From Actinokineospora diospyrosa (GTDB taxonomy: Bacteria > Actinomycetota > Actinomycetes > Mycobacteriales > Pseudonocardiaceae), in NCBI RefSeq assembly GCF_024171925.1, contig NZ_JAMTCO010000006.1, positions 310,001 to 374,000 on the forward strand: a stretch of 64,000 nt of DNA, written 5' to 3'. The translations under genes were made by a program, and so were the position numbers. The notes below the pieces were generated by a model. It saw only the letters and a program-made list of their open reading frames with translations, made no database searches and was not told the DNA's origin. Each line of letters opens with the position of its first letter. Position 1 is the stretch's first letter. Positions 41,988 to 52,600 of the stretch are shown piece by piece.

Positions 41988-44900
41988 TCAGATGAGGCCG
42001 ACGGCGCGGCCCGCGTCGGCCAGCACGGCCACCGCTTGGTCCAACTCGGCGTCGGTGTGGCTCAGGGTGACGATCGTGCGCAGCCGGGGCAGGGTCTTGG
42101 GCACGGTCGGGTAGGTGATCGGCTGGGTGAACACCCCGCCGCGCTGCGACAGGCGGGCCATCTCGTGCGCCTGCGCGGTGTCGCGGCAGCGGATCGGCAC
42201 GACCGGTGTGGTGCTGCCCATCGTGTCGAAGCCGAGCGCGCGCAACGCGGACCGGTAGCGGTCGGTGCGCGCCCGCAGCGTCGAGACCAGCTCGGGCGCG
42301 GTCTCGATGACCTCGAACGCGGCCTTCGCGGCGGCGACCTGCGGCGGTGTGCCCGCGGCGGAGAACATCCAGCCGCGCGCGTTGTTCTTCAGCGCGAACA
42401 CCAGGTCCGCCGAACCCGCCACGTACCCGCCGGTGCTCGGGATGGTCTTCGACAGGGTGCCCATCCGGATCGGCACGCTGGCCCGGTCCAGCCCGAAGTG
42501 CTCCACCACGCCGCGCCCGGTCGCGCCGAGCACGCCGATCGAGTGCGCCTCGTCGACCATCAGCGCGGCGTCGTAGCGGCGGCACAGTTCGCTGATCGCC
42601 GGGATGTCGGCCACATCGCCGTCCATGCTGAACACCGCGTCGGTGATGACGAGCTTGCCCGCGCTGCCGGCCTTGCGCAGCGCCCGTTCCAGGTCCGCCA
42701 GGTCGTTGTGCGCGTACGAGGTGACCGTCGCGCCGGAGAGCCGGTACCCGTCGAGGATGCTGGCGTGGTTGTGCACGTCGCCGATCACGTGGTCGCCCGG
42801 TCCGACCAGGGCGGCGACCGTGGCCACATTGGACATGTAGCCGCTGGTGTAGATGACCGCGTCCTCGGTGCCGAGGAACCGCGCGATGGTCAGCTCGAGT
42901 TCGCGGTGCAGGTGCAGGGTTCCGGCCAGCAGCCGCACGCCGTGCGCCCCGGTGCCGTGCTCGCGCACCGCGCGCTCGGCGGCCTGATCGACGTAGTCGT
43001 GCCGGATCAGGCCGAGGTAGCTGTACGAGGCGAAGTTCAGCAGCCAGCGGCCCTCGATGAGGATGCGGGAGCCTTCGGTCGCCTCGATCACCGGCTCGTA
43101 GAAGTAGTCGCCCCTGGCCACGATGGCCCGGTCGTCGACCGATAGCGCGTCGATGCGCCGGTCGAGGAAGGAACCGCCGGGAGCGTCGGACAACCGGGTC
43201 GGCAGCGTCCGGCGCGGTGTCCCGGAGGGCCGGGCCGCCGGGCGGGGTGCCAGTGACTCGACGGCGCGACCGCGGGGGGCGGGCACGGTCGGCGCGACCG
43301 GCTGGGGCGCGGGGACGGACACGGGCGGCAGGACCGGCTGGGGCGCGGGGGTGTCGCGGAAGCGGTCCCAGTCGGGCACGAACACCGGGGCCGGTTCCGG
43401 GACGGGCAGTGCCGTGGTGACGTGCACCGGCGCGGCCGGGGGAGCGGTGACGGGGCTCAAGGTCGGTGCGGCCGTGACGACCGGGGGCAGGGCGGGGCTT
43501 CCGGCCGGGGCGAGCGTGCCCAGGTGGGCCAGCAGGGCGCCGACGTTGGTGTGGTCGAACAGCGCCGCCGGGTCGAGTTCGATGCCCTCGCCCGCGAGCG
43601 CGGCGGCGACCTCCACCGCCATCATCGAGTCCAGCCCCAGCTCCAGCAGGTCGTCCTCCTGGGTGATGCTGTCGACGTGCAGCGTGCGGCACATGATCGC
43701 CGACAGCGCGGGCCACAGGCCGTTGGTGCTCGACGGTGCGATGGGTGTGGTCGTCATCGTCTCTTCCCCTGGTTGCGCGGCGGCTGGTTCTTTGGCGGTG
43801 AGGGTGTAATTGCCCGGCGGGAGCGCCAAGGCGTTGTGCAGCAACGCGATTCCGTCGTCGGTGGTCAGTGCGGGGATTCCGCGCCTGGCCGCGCCCTCGG
43901 CGACGTCCGAGCCCATCCCGGCGGCCCACAGCCCCCAGTTGAGGCTGTACCAGGGTTCGCCGTGGGCCCGCCGAGAAGCGGCGTACCCGTCGAGGTAGGC
44001 GTTCGCCGCGGCGTAGGAACTCTGCCCCAGGTTGCCGTGCACGGCCGAGATCGAGGAGAACAGCGCGACGAACCCCGGGGCCGTTCCGAGCGCGTGCACG
44101 CCACCGACTTTGGGCGCCAACACTTCCGCGATCCGCTCCGGCGTCAGCGTCCGCGCCAGTCCGTCGCGCAGGACCCCGGCGGCGTGGATGATCCCGTCGA
44201 ACTCCCCGAGCTCGGGTAACTCGCGGACATCCGCGCCGACCGTGCGCACGTCGCACCGGGTGGCCAACCGGGTCAGCCGCTCGTCGGTGCGCACGGTCCG
44301 CCCCACGAGGGTCAGGTGAGCGGCGCCCGCGGCGGCCAACGCCTCCGCGACGGCCAGCCCGAGCCCGCCCATGCCTCCCGTGATCAGGAACCGACCACCC
44401 GCGTACGACCGGCGCGATCCCCGGGCCCGCACCGGATCGTGCGAAGGCGCGAACCACTTCCCGTCTCGCAGGGCCAGTTCCGGTTCCTCGAACGCCACAG
44501 AGCCGTTGAAAGGACCGTCCACCAAGCGAATCCGGGTACGCGGGTGTTCCAACCGCAGCGTCCGCGCCAATCCCCAGACCGCCGCGTGCACCGGGTCGAC
44601 GTCCTCGCCCCCGCGCACGTCCTGACCTCGCTGGGTGTGGAACACCAGGTCCGGCACCGGTCTCTGCGTGAGCAGGTCCCGCACCCGCGCGAACAGGTCC
44701 AACACCGCGCTCTCGCCGTCGCCGACCGGCGACACCACCACCGGCGAGAACTCGGCGGGCGTCGGTGTCACCTCCGACCACCGGGTGGCGGTGATCAGCC
44801 CGGCTTGCCGAGCGGGTGTGCCCTTGAGGGTGATCCGGTCGAGTTCGACCAGCACCTCACCCTGCAGGCTGCACACCGTCGCCCGGCCGCGGACCAGTCC

Positions 44901-45569
44901 CGGCCGTGGCTCACCCGTGCGTTCCACCAAGACCAGGACCGTGCCGCGCACGTGCCGCCGCACGGAGATCCGGCCGACGACCCACGGCAGGCACCCACCG
45001 GAGGCGCCCCCGTCGAGCAGCCCAAGGCACTGGAACGCGCTGTCCAGCACGGCGGGCGGCACCACACCGGTCGGCGCGTCGCCGGAGCTGACCAGCGCCA
45101 ACACCTTCGACGGGCCCCGGTGCAGCGACCGGATCGCCTGGTAGGTCGGCCCGTACTCGATCCCGCTGGACTCGCGCCACGCCGTGAGCTCACCCAGCGG
45201 GACCCCGTCCGGGCAACTCGCGCGCAGCTCGGCGGTGTCCACGTAGGTCGGTGGCGGGAGCGGTCGACCGGACACCACCGCCTGGCAGTGCCGGGTCGAC
45301 CCGGACCGCAACGCGATCGCGCCGCCGTCCTCGGTGACGTGCAGGTCGACCGGGTCCAGCACGCGAACCGGTGCCAGGAACGACACCTGGTCCAGGTGCC
45401 AGGTCCGGTCCGGTTGCCGCACGTCCAGCGCCGCTAGCAGCAGGTCCACCTGGGCGGCCGCGGGCAACACGGGCGACCCGCCTACCCGGTGGTCGGCGAC
45501 AGCAACGTCTCTAGGCGTAAGCGTGGTGGGGGAAGGCAGAGTGGTGGCCTCAGGGCGGGTAGTAGTCAC
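41988..45569 (-). CDS. PKS terminal protein: DH-KR-ACP-alpha-oxoamine synthase
   Basis: A 1193-residue protein. The dehydratase (about 18-255) has H27xxxG31xxxxP36 and D176xxxQ180. The ketoreductase (about 388-590) has GGMGGLG, S507-region FSSISAV and Y519-AAAN. The carrier domain (about 618-690) has LGLDSM with S648. After a Pro-rich linker comes an alpha-oxoamine synthase of the ALAS/KBL/BioF family (about 790-1193) with VDEAHS (D1006, H1009) and PLP lysine K1041 in GTLSKTIPSTGGY. It would condense the acyl chain with an amino acid, losing CO2, and release an alpha-aminoketone. It has no KS or AT; these sit at the end of the previous PKS protein. Its GTG overlaps the glycosylase stop. Confidence 0.94.
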   Translation of the reverse strand: MTTTRPEATTLPSPTTLTPRDVAVADHRVGGSPVLPAAAQVDLLLAALDVRQPDRTWHLDQVSFLAPVRVLDPVDLHVTEDGGAIALRSGSTRHCQAVVSGRPLPPPTYVDTAELRASCPDGVPLGELTAWRESSGIEYGPTYQAIRSLHRGPSKVLALVSSGDAPTGVVPPAVLDSAFQCLGLLDGGASGGCLPWVVGRISVRRHVRGTVLVLVERTGEPRPGLVRGRATVCSLQGEVLVELDRITLKGTPARQAGLITATRWSEVTPTPAEFSPVVVSPVGDGESAVLDLFARVRDLLTQRPVPDLVFHTQRGQDVRGGEDVDPVHAAVWGLARTLRLEHPRTRIRLVDGPFNGSVAFEEPELALRDGKWFAPSHDPVRARGSRRSYAGGRFLITGGMGGLGLAVAEALAAAGAAHLTLVGRTVRTDERLTRLATRCDVRTVGADVRELPELGEFDGIIHAAGVLRDGLARTLTPERIAEVLAPKVGGVHALGTAPGFVALFSSISAVHGNLGQSSYAAANAYLDGYAASRRAHGEPWYSLNWGLWAAGMGSDVAEGAARRGIPALTTDDGIALLHNALALPPGNYTLTAKEPAAAQPGEETMTTTPIAPSSTNGLWPALSAIMCRTLHVDSITQEDDLLELGLDSMMAVEVAAALAGEGIELDPAALFDHTNVGALLAHLGTLAPAGSPALPPVVTAAPTLSPVTAPPAAPVHVTTALPVPEPAPVFVPDWDRFRDTPAPQPVLPPVSVPAPQPVAPTVPAPRGRAVESLAPRPAARPSGTPRRTLPTRLSDAPGGSFLDRRIDALSVDDRAIVARGDYFYEPVIEATEGSRILIEGRWLLNFASYSYLGLIRHDYVDQAAERAVREHGTGAHGVRLLAGTLHLHRELELTIARFLGTEDAVIYTSGYMSNVATVAALVGPGDHVIGDVHNHASILDGYRLSGATVTSYAHNDLADLERALRKAGSAGKLVITDAVFSMDGDVADIPAISELCRRYDAALMVDEAHSIGVLGATGRGVVEHFGLDRASVPIRMGTLSKTIPSTGGYVAGSADLVFALKNNARGWMFSAAGTPPQVAAAKAAFEVIETAPELVSTLRARTDRYRSALRALGFDTMGSTTPVVPIRCRDTAQAHEMARLSQRGGVFTQPITYPTVPKTLPRLRTIVTLSHTDAELDQAVAVLADAGRAVGLI

Positions 45570-46690
45570 AGCCTCAGCTCGAATCTGTCGCTGGCGAGGA
45601 CGGTCCCGTTGACCTGGATGTCGACGAGGTGGTCGCCGGGGTAGTAGCGGCGGGTCTGGATCTCGCGGACTTTGTGCACCTTCTCCAGCGTGCGGCGCTC
45701 ACCGGCGCCCAGGTCGACGGTGGCGAGCTTGAACACCTTGGGGATGGCCTTGCCGCCCTGGCGGACGTGGTGCACGACGTAGTCGACGGTGACCGAGTGC
45801 GGGTTGCTGTCGCCGTTGACCAGGTCGACGCGGATGGTCACCGACTCGCCGAGCCAGATCGCGGTCGGCGCGATCCGCACGGCCGGGACCTCGATGTGCT
45901 CGCCGCCGGTGGCTCCGAGCAGCCGCAGTGCGTCCTGGTCGCCCTTCTTCACCAGGGTGCGCAGGCCGTGCTTGACGATCCACGCGGTCTCCGGGGTGGG
46001 GCTCTCGGCGAGCCAGCGGGTCGCGGTGGCCAGCGCCAGTTCCCGGTCGTCCTTGGTGATGTCGTTGAGGTTGTTGGCGACCGACTTGCGCACGTACTCC
46101 GAGCTGTCGGAGCGCAGCGGCTCCAGGATCTCCAGCACGGGGCGGGGGTCCTTGACGAACCTGGTCAGCGTCTTCGCCCAGGGCAGCCGCGACCGGCAGC
46201 CCTCGCTGGCCGCCCGGCGCACGTTGTGGCTCGGTGAGGCCGTCCACTCGGCGAGGGTGGCCATGGCGAGGTCGTAGTGCTTCTCGATGTACGGGCGGAC
46301 CGCGTACTCGGCGGTGTGCCTGCGGGTGATCTCCTCCAGCGCGCGCAGCGACACCTCGGGGTGGTCGTGGCCGTACTCCTCGACGAAGCGGGCCACCGGC
46401 ATGAGGAACCAGGACTCGTTGAACATGCCCTCGCCCTCGGCCAGTTCCGCGCCGAGGATCGCCAGCAGCACCTCGACCGCCGCCGGGTAGTCGGCGGGCA
46501 GCCGGTCGCGCAGGCCCTCGGTGAGCACCAGCACCCGGTCCTTGAGTTCCTTGCCCGGGATGCGGGCGGCGACCTCCTCGGCGTACCCGGCCACGTCGAA
46601 GCCCGGGTGCACCGCGCGCACCTTCGCCCCGATCAGCTCCGCCGCGTCCTCGTTGAAGTGCCGCTTCAACCCGTATTCCTGCTCAGCCAT
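45566..46690 (-). CDS. AlkC-like DNA alkylation repair glycosylase (HEAT repeats + Ig-like domain)
   Basis: A 374-residue protein. Residues about 1-265 are helical HEAT-like repeats of the AlkC/AlkD superfamily (MFNESWFLMPVARFVEEYG, HNVRRAASEGCRSRLPWAKT, RPVLEILEPLRSDSSEYVRK, SVANNLNDITKDD). Residues about 270-374 form an Ig-like beta-sandwich (VRIAPTAIWLGESVTIRVDL), the architecture of the larger AlkC subgroup. AlkC enzymes excise 3-methyladenine and related minor-groove lesions. The ATG lies inside the end of one PKS gene and the stop overlaps the next, so it is co-translated with the assembly line. Self-resistance to a DNA-alkylating product is the best explanation. Confidence 0.88.
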   Translation of the reverse strand: MAEQEYGLKRHFNEDAAELIGAKVRAVHPGFDVAGYAEEVAARIPGKELKDRVLVLTEGLRDRLPADYPAAVEVLLAILGAELAEGEGMFNESWFLMPVARFVEEYGHDHPEVSLRALEEITRRHTAEYAVRPYIEKHYDLAMATLAEWTASPSHNVRRAASEGCRSRLPWAKTLTRFVKDPRPVLEILEPLRSDSSEYVRKSVANNLNDITKDDRELALATATRWLAESPTPETAWIVKHGLRTLVKKGDQDALRLLGATGGEHIEVPAVRIAPTAIWLGESVTIRVDLVNGDSNPHSVTVDYVVHHVRQGGKAIPKVFKLATVDLGAGERRTLEKVHKVREIQTRRYYPGDHLVDIQVNGTVLASDRFELRL

Positions 46691-49600
46691 GGCCGTTCCT
46701 CCCCATCGCGGGCACACCGTCGATCAATCGGGGCGGATCGTATTGGGCGGACGTCCCGGACGAATCGGGCGCGTGCGGATCTTGCGCCGACGGGCCGGTG
46801 GGCACCCAGTGCGGGGCCCGGTCGAAGGCGTAGGCCGGGATCGCTCTCGCCCGGCCGGGCGTGGTCGCGGTCCAGTCGACGGGGTCGCCGCCGAGGTAGC
46901 GGTCGACGACGGCGGCGTGCAGCCGGGCCACCGGGTCGTGGCCGCGGCGGAGCACGTGCTCGTAGCGGTTGTCGACGCCTGCCAGGTTCGCCCTGGCGAG
47001 GGCGACCAGCACCGGCGCGGGCCCGATCTCCCAGTAGGTCCTCGCCCCGGCGGCGTGCAGCCTGCCGACGGCGTCGCTCCACCGCACCGGCGAGGTCAGC
47101 GCCCGCGCCCAGGTGCCCGGATCGGTGACGGTGGCCGAGGTGTGCCAGTCGCCGCTGAGGGTCGACACGACCGGGATGGTCGGCTCGGTGAGGTCGGTGC
47201 CCGCGACGGCCTCGGCGAACGCGGTCACCGCCCCGGTCATCGCCGCGGAGTGGAAGGCGTGGCTGACCGTCAGCGCGGTCGTGCGGTGCGCGCACGCCTC
47301 GCGGAACGCCGCCAGGGCCGCGTGTGGACCGGCGACCGTGGTGTTGTCGGGGGAGTTGTAGGCGGCGACCTCGACTTCGGGGTGGCCGGCCAGCGCGCTG
47401 TGCACCGTGCGCGGGTCGGCGTGCACGACGGCCATGCCGCCTGAGCTGGGCATACCCTGCATGAGCCTGCCGCGGTGGGCGGTCAGCCGCATCAGGTCGG
47501 GCAGGGTGATCGCGCCCGCGGCGTGCAGGGCGGTCAGTTCGCCGACGCTGTGCCCGGCGACCAGGTCCGGGCGGATGCCCCAGGCCGCCAGCAGCCGCAG
47601 CAGCGCGACCTGGGTCGCCACGATCGCGACCTGCGCGTTCGCGGTGTCGGTCAGCTGCTCGCTCGCCGCCCCGTGCAACAGGTCCAGCAGCGGGGTCGTG
47701 GTGTGCGGGCGCAGCAGCTCGGCGCACTCGTCGATGGCCTCGCGGAAGACCGGTTCGGCGTCGAGGAGCTCACGGCCCATGCCCGCGTACTGCGAGCCCT
47801 GCCCGGTGAACAGGAAGGCGGCGGGAGGGCTCGTGGTGGTGAGCCGGGCGACCGGGGTGCGACCCGACGCCACCTCGGTCAACGCTGCCGCCAGTTCCCC
47901 CGCGTCCGCTCCGCGTACGGCCACCCGGAACCGGTGCTCGGCCCGGCCGGTGTTGGCGGTGTGCGCGAAGTCGACCAGCGGCGTGTCCGGCGCCAGGTGC
48001 GCGGCGTAGCGGGCGGCGAGCTCGCGCACCGACCGCTCCGAGGCCCCGCTGACCCGCACGACGTGGCTGGTGCGCGCCGGGGCCGGGGTGATCGGCGTCG
48101 CGGGCGCCTCCTCCAGGATGACGTGCGCGTTGACCCCGCCCATCCCGAATGCCGACACCGCGCCCCGCCTCGGCTCGTCCCCGCGGGGCCAGGCGTGCGC
48201 CCGGTCGGCGAGGTAGAACGGGGTCGACTCGAACCGGATGTGGTCGTTGGGCCTGCTCACGTGCAGCGTTGGCGGCACCTGGCCGTGCCGCATGGCCAGC
48301 AGCACCTTCAGCACGCCCGCCAGCCCGGCCGCGGGTTCGAGGTGGCCGACGTTGGACTTGAGCGAGCCGAGCGCGCAGAACTGCGTGCGGTCGGTGTGCG
48401 CCCGCCACGCCGCGCTCGCCCCCTCGACCTCGATGGGGTCCCCGAGGCTGGTGCCGGTGCCGTGCGCCTCCAGCAGCCCGATGCCCTCGGGGGTCACCCC
48501 AGCGTCGGCCAGGGCGGCGGTGATCACCTCCCGCTGGGCGCGCGGGCTGGGCGCGGAGTAGCGGGTGGTGCGGCCGCCGTGGTTGACCGCGATGCCCTTC
48601 ACCAGCGCCAGCACGTCGTCTCCCGCCGCCACGGCGTCAGTGTGCCTGCGCAGCACCACCGCCACGGCTCCCTCACCGGGGGTGAAACCGTCGGCGGAGG
48701 CGTCGAAGGCCCGGCACCGCGACCGCGGCGACAGCGCCGCCAGCTCCCGCATCGACTCGAAGTACTCGGGGCTGATCGCGGCGTGCACCCCGGCGACGAC
48801 GGCGGTGTCGATGTCGCCCGAGCGCAGGTGCTGCACCGCGGTGTGCAGGGCGACCAGGGTCGAGGAGCACAGCGTGTTCACCAGGACGCTGGGGCCGTGC
48901 CAGTCCATCAGGTACGACAGCCGGTTCGGGATCATCGCCTCCAGGCCGAGCCCGCGGCCCGCCGCGATCCCGTGCCTGGCCCGCTCCTCGTGGTAGTGGT
49001 CGTGGCTGTAACCGATCCACAGCCCGGTCCGGCTCGACCTGGCCCGCTGGCCCATGCGCCCGCCGTGCTCCAGCGCCTCCCAGATCGTCTCGTAGACCAC
49101 CCTGGCCTGCGGGTCGATCAGCGGGGCCTCGCGCGCGGAGATCCGGAACGGGGCCGGGTCGAACAGGTCGACCTGGTCCAGGAAGGACGCCTGCCCGTCC
49201 GGTCGGGAGCCGCGCCGCTCGCCGGGAACCGGGCCGACGGTGTCGCGGCCGGTGCGCAACAGGTCCCAGAACTCGTCGAGCCCGTGCGCGGTGGGCACCC
49301 GGATGGCCGCGCCGACGATGGCGATGTCGCGGGCCTGGGGCTCGGGTGCCTCGACGGTGATCGCGCGAGCGGGTGGCGTCGGTAGCGGCTCAGGCTCGAG
49401 AGTGGGTTGGGGGACCTGTGTGTTCTGGGGGACGGTGAACGACTCGGATTCCAGGAACTCCGCGAAGCCACGCGGGGTCGGGTACTCGAAGAACACCGTG
49501 GGGTACAACGACAGGCCGTGGTCGCGCGACAGCCGGTCGCTCAGTTCGACCAGGCCGACCGAGTCGAACCCGGCGGCGAGGAACTCGGTGTCGGCGTGCG

Positions 49601-52600
49601 CGCCATCAATGCCCGACTCGGCGAGGAACCAGGACAGGGTGTCCCTGGGTCGCTCCACTGTGGACTTCAGTGGTTGCGGTTCAACAGATTTGGGCTGGGC
49701 CGGTTCCGCGGCGGGTAGGGCGCCATCGCTGCTGAAGGCGCGCAGCGGCACGCGCTTGGACGAGATGTCACCGAACTCCAGCAACACCCGGCCGTCCGCG
49801 TCGGTGACCAGCTGGGTCACCCGGCAGGCCTCGTGGTTCCAGAACGCCACCTCGGTGCGCACGTACGCGGCCTGCTCCAGCGGCCCGTGCCAGCGGGTGC
49901 GACCCACCGACAGCGGGATGAACGCCGAGGCGTCGTCGGCGCCGAACACCGGGTTGTCCGGGTCGATCGCGGCGATGGTCACGCTGTCGAGCAGCCCGGG
50001 GAACAGGGCGACGTCGTCGGGGTTGAGCGCGCGCTGCCTGCCGCCCTCGATCCGCGCGAGCGTGCCGCCGCCCGGGATGCCCGCGACCCAGGAGATGTTG
50101 CGGTAGTAGCGGCCGTGCGTGTAGCCGATGCGCCGCAGCCACCGGTACACCCGCGATCCGGCGTGCAGCGGGCCGCACTGGTCGAGCAGGTCGCGCACCG
50201 GCACCGTGACTGGCTCGGGTGTGGAGCCCGCCAACGCGCCGGTCACGTACGCCGCGCCGCTCTCGTCGGTGACGGTGAAGGCGGATCCCTTGACCTGGCA
50301 CACCACCAGGCTTGGTGCCTCGGGGATCAGCGGCCGGTGGAACAGCAAGTCGTCGACACCGTGGAACACCTCGCCCGCCGCTTCCACGCCTTGGCGCAAG
50401 AAGTCGAACCAGCCAACCCCGGGCAGCATGGCCGTCCGATAGACCGAGTGCTGCGCGATGGGTGTCTCTGCGGGACCGAAGAGGCGGGAGAACGTATAGC
50501 CGTCGGGTGTGGGCTCGACCTTGAGTGCGCTGCCGGGTTCGGCCGAGCGCAGCGGTTCGGGGAGGTTCAGGGAGCGGCCGGTGGCTTGTACGGCGGGGAG
50601 CGTCCGCTTGTGCCACGGTGCGTCGGCCTGGAAAGCGGTCCAGTCGACGGTGTGTCCCGCGTTGTGGGCGTGCGCCACCGCGGCAGCGAACACGGCGGCG
50701 ACATCGTCGTCACGCAGTCGTGCGCCGAGGTCGAAGCCGTCCGGTGTGGTGGTCGGGTGGCCGTTGGAGTTGGTGAGCGCCTCGGCGAGTGCCTGTTCGA
50801 GGTCGGCTCGCCCGTAGCAGGCGGCGGCGACGGAGGTCCACTTGCTCGGCACGTCGAGTGCTTGCTCGGGGATCCCGTTGGCGCGCAAGGCGACTAGTTG
50901 GGCGACCATGGCGCTGACCGGCACCAAGGGTCCGGCGAAGCGCTCAAGGGGGAGTCCGACGGCGGCTTCGAACCGATCCAGGACTGCGGCCACCTCGGGG
51001 ACCGCCCGGTCCAGCTCGATCAACCAGCTCGGCGGTGTTGCGGCGTCTGGTTCCCGCACCACGATCGGTCCGCTGGACGTCGGATTCTCGAGCAACCACG
51101 ATCGAAGGGCCGCGGCCAGTTGGGTGGAGTCCACACCGGACACAGCGATGGTCTCGGCTCGGCGCGGGCGGGCCAGCCGGGCGGTCGCGCAGATGTCGGC
51201 GAGGTCGTTGGCGTTCGCGGTGAGGAAACCGGTCCACTGCGCGGCCAGCTCCCGTAGCGCCTCGGGAGTGTGAGCGGAGATCGGGAGGACCTCGGCTTGG
51301 CGGGTGCCTGGGGTGGGGGTGTGGTCGATGCCGTCCAGTACCAAGTGGACGTTGGTGCCGCCGAAGCCGAAGCCGCTGATCCCGGCTCGCCGCACCGGCA
51401 CCTCCGGCCAGGGGCCGTGTTCGGTCGGGAGGTGGAACGGGCTGGTGGCCAGGCGCAGCCGGGGGTTGGGCCGCTCGACGGCGGTCGCGGGCAGCCTGCG
51501 CTCGGTGAGGCAGGTGATCAGCTTCGCCAGTCCGGCCATGCCCGCCGCGGAGTGCAGGTGCCCGATGCGCCGCTTCACCGAGCCCAGCGCCACTGACCCG
51601 GTCGTGACCCCGTGCGCGCCGAACACCTCGGTGAGCGCCCGGACCTCGATCGGGTCACCGATGGCGGTCCCGGTCCCGTGCGCCTCGATGTACTGGACCG
51701 ACGCCGGGTCCACAGTGGAGTACACCGACCGCAGCAGCTCGATCTGCGCGTCCAGGTTCGGGGTGGTCACCCCCATCGTGGCGCCGTCGTTGTTCGCGCC
51801 CCACCCGCTGATCGCGGCCAGCACCCGATCCCCGTCCCGCTCCGCGGCGGCCAACGGCTTGAGCACCAGCGCAGCGGCGCCCTCACCGGGCACATACCCG
51901 TCGGCCCGCTCATCGAAGGTCCGGCATAACCCGTCCGCCGAGAGCGCGCCGGTGCGGGAGAGCAGCACGTAGGTGAGCGGGTCGATGAGCAGGTCAACCG
52001 CCCCGACCACCGCAACCTCGGCTGATCCGGCGAGCAACCCCTGACACGCCAACCACACCGCCGTCAGCGACGACGAACACGCCGTGTCCACCACCAGACT
52101 CGGCCCCGACAGATCAAGCCGATCCGACAGCCACGCCGCCGCGAAGTTCTGCGACCGCCCCCACAACGCGGCGGCCACCGGGTCCTCGGCCTCCCCGGCA
52201 CCAACGCCACGACCGTGGTCGAACCCGTAAGAGTTCATCCGCGCGCCGATGTAGACCCCAGCCGCCAACCTCCGCCGAACCCCCAAGTACCCGGAGTCCT
52301 CCAGCGCCGCGGCCCCGACCTCCAACATCACCCGCTGCTGCGGATCAAGCAACCGCGCGTCGCTTTCGGACAGGCCGAACGCCGCGTGGTCGAAAGCAAA
52401 AGGGTCGGGCAGGAACGCACCGCGCTCGTGCGTCCCGCGGTGTGGCCCATCGCCCAAGTAGCGCTCCTTGGCCCACCGGGCGGGCGGCACCGACCCGACC
52501 TCGATGGTGTCGGTGCGCAGCAGGCTGGACAGATCAGTGCTGTCCTCCGCACCGGGCAGCCGCACGGCCATCCCGATCACCGCGATCCGCTGGTCGGTCA

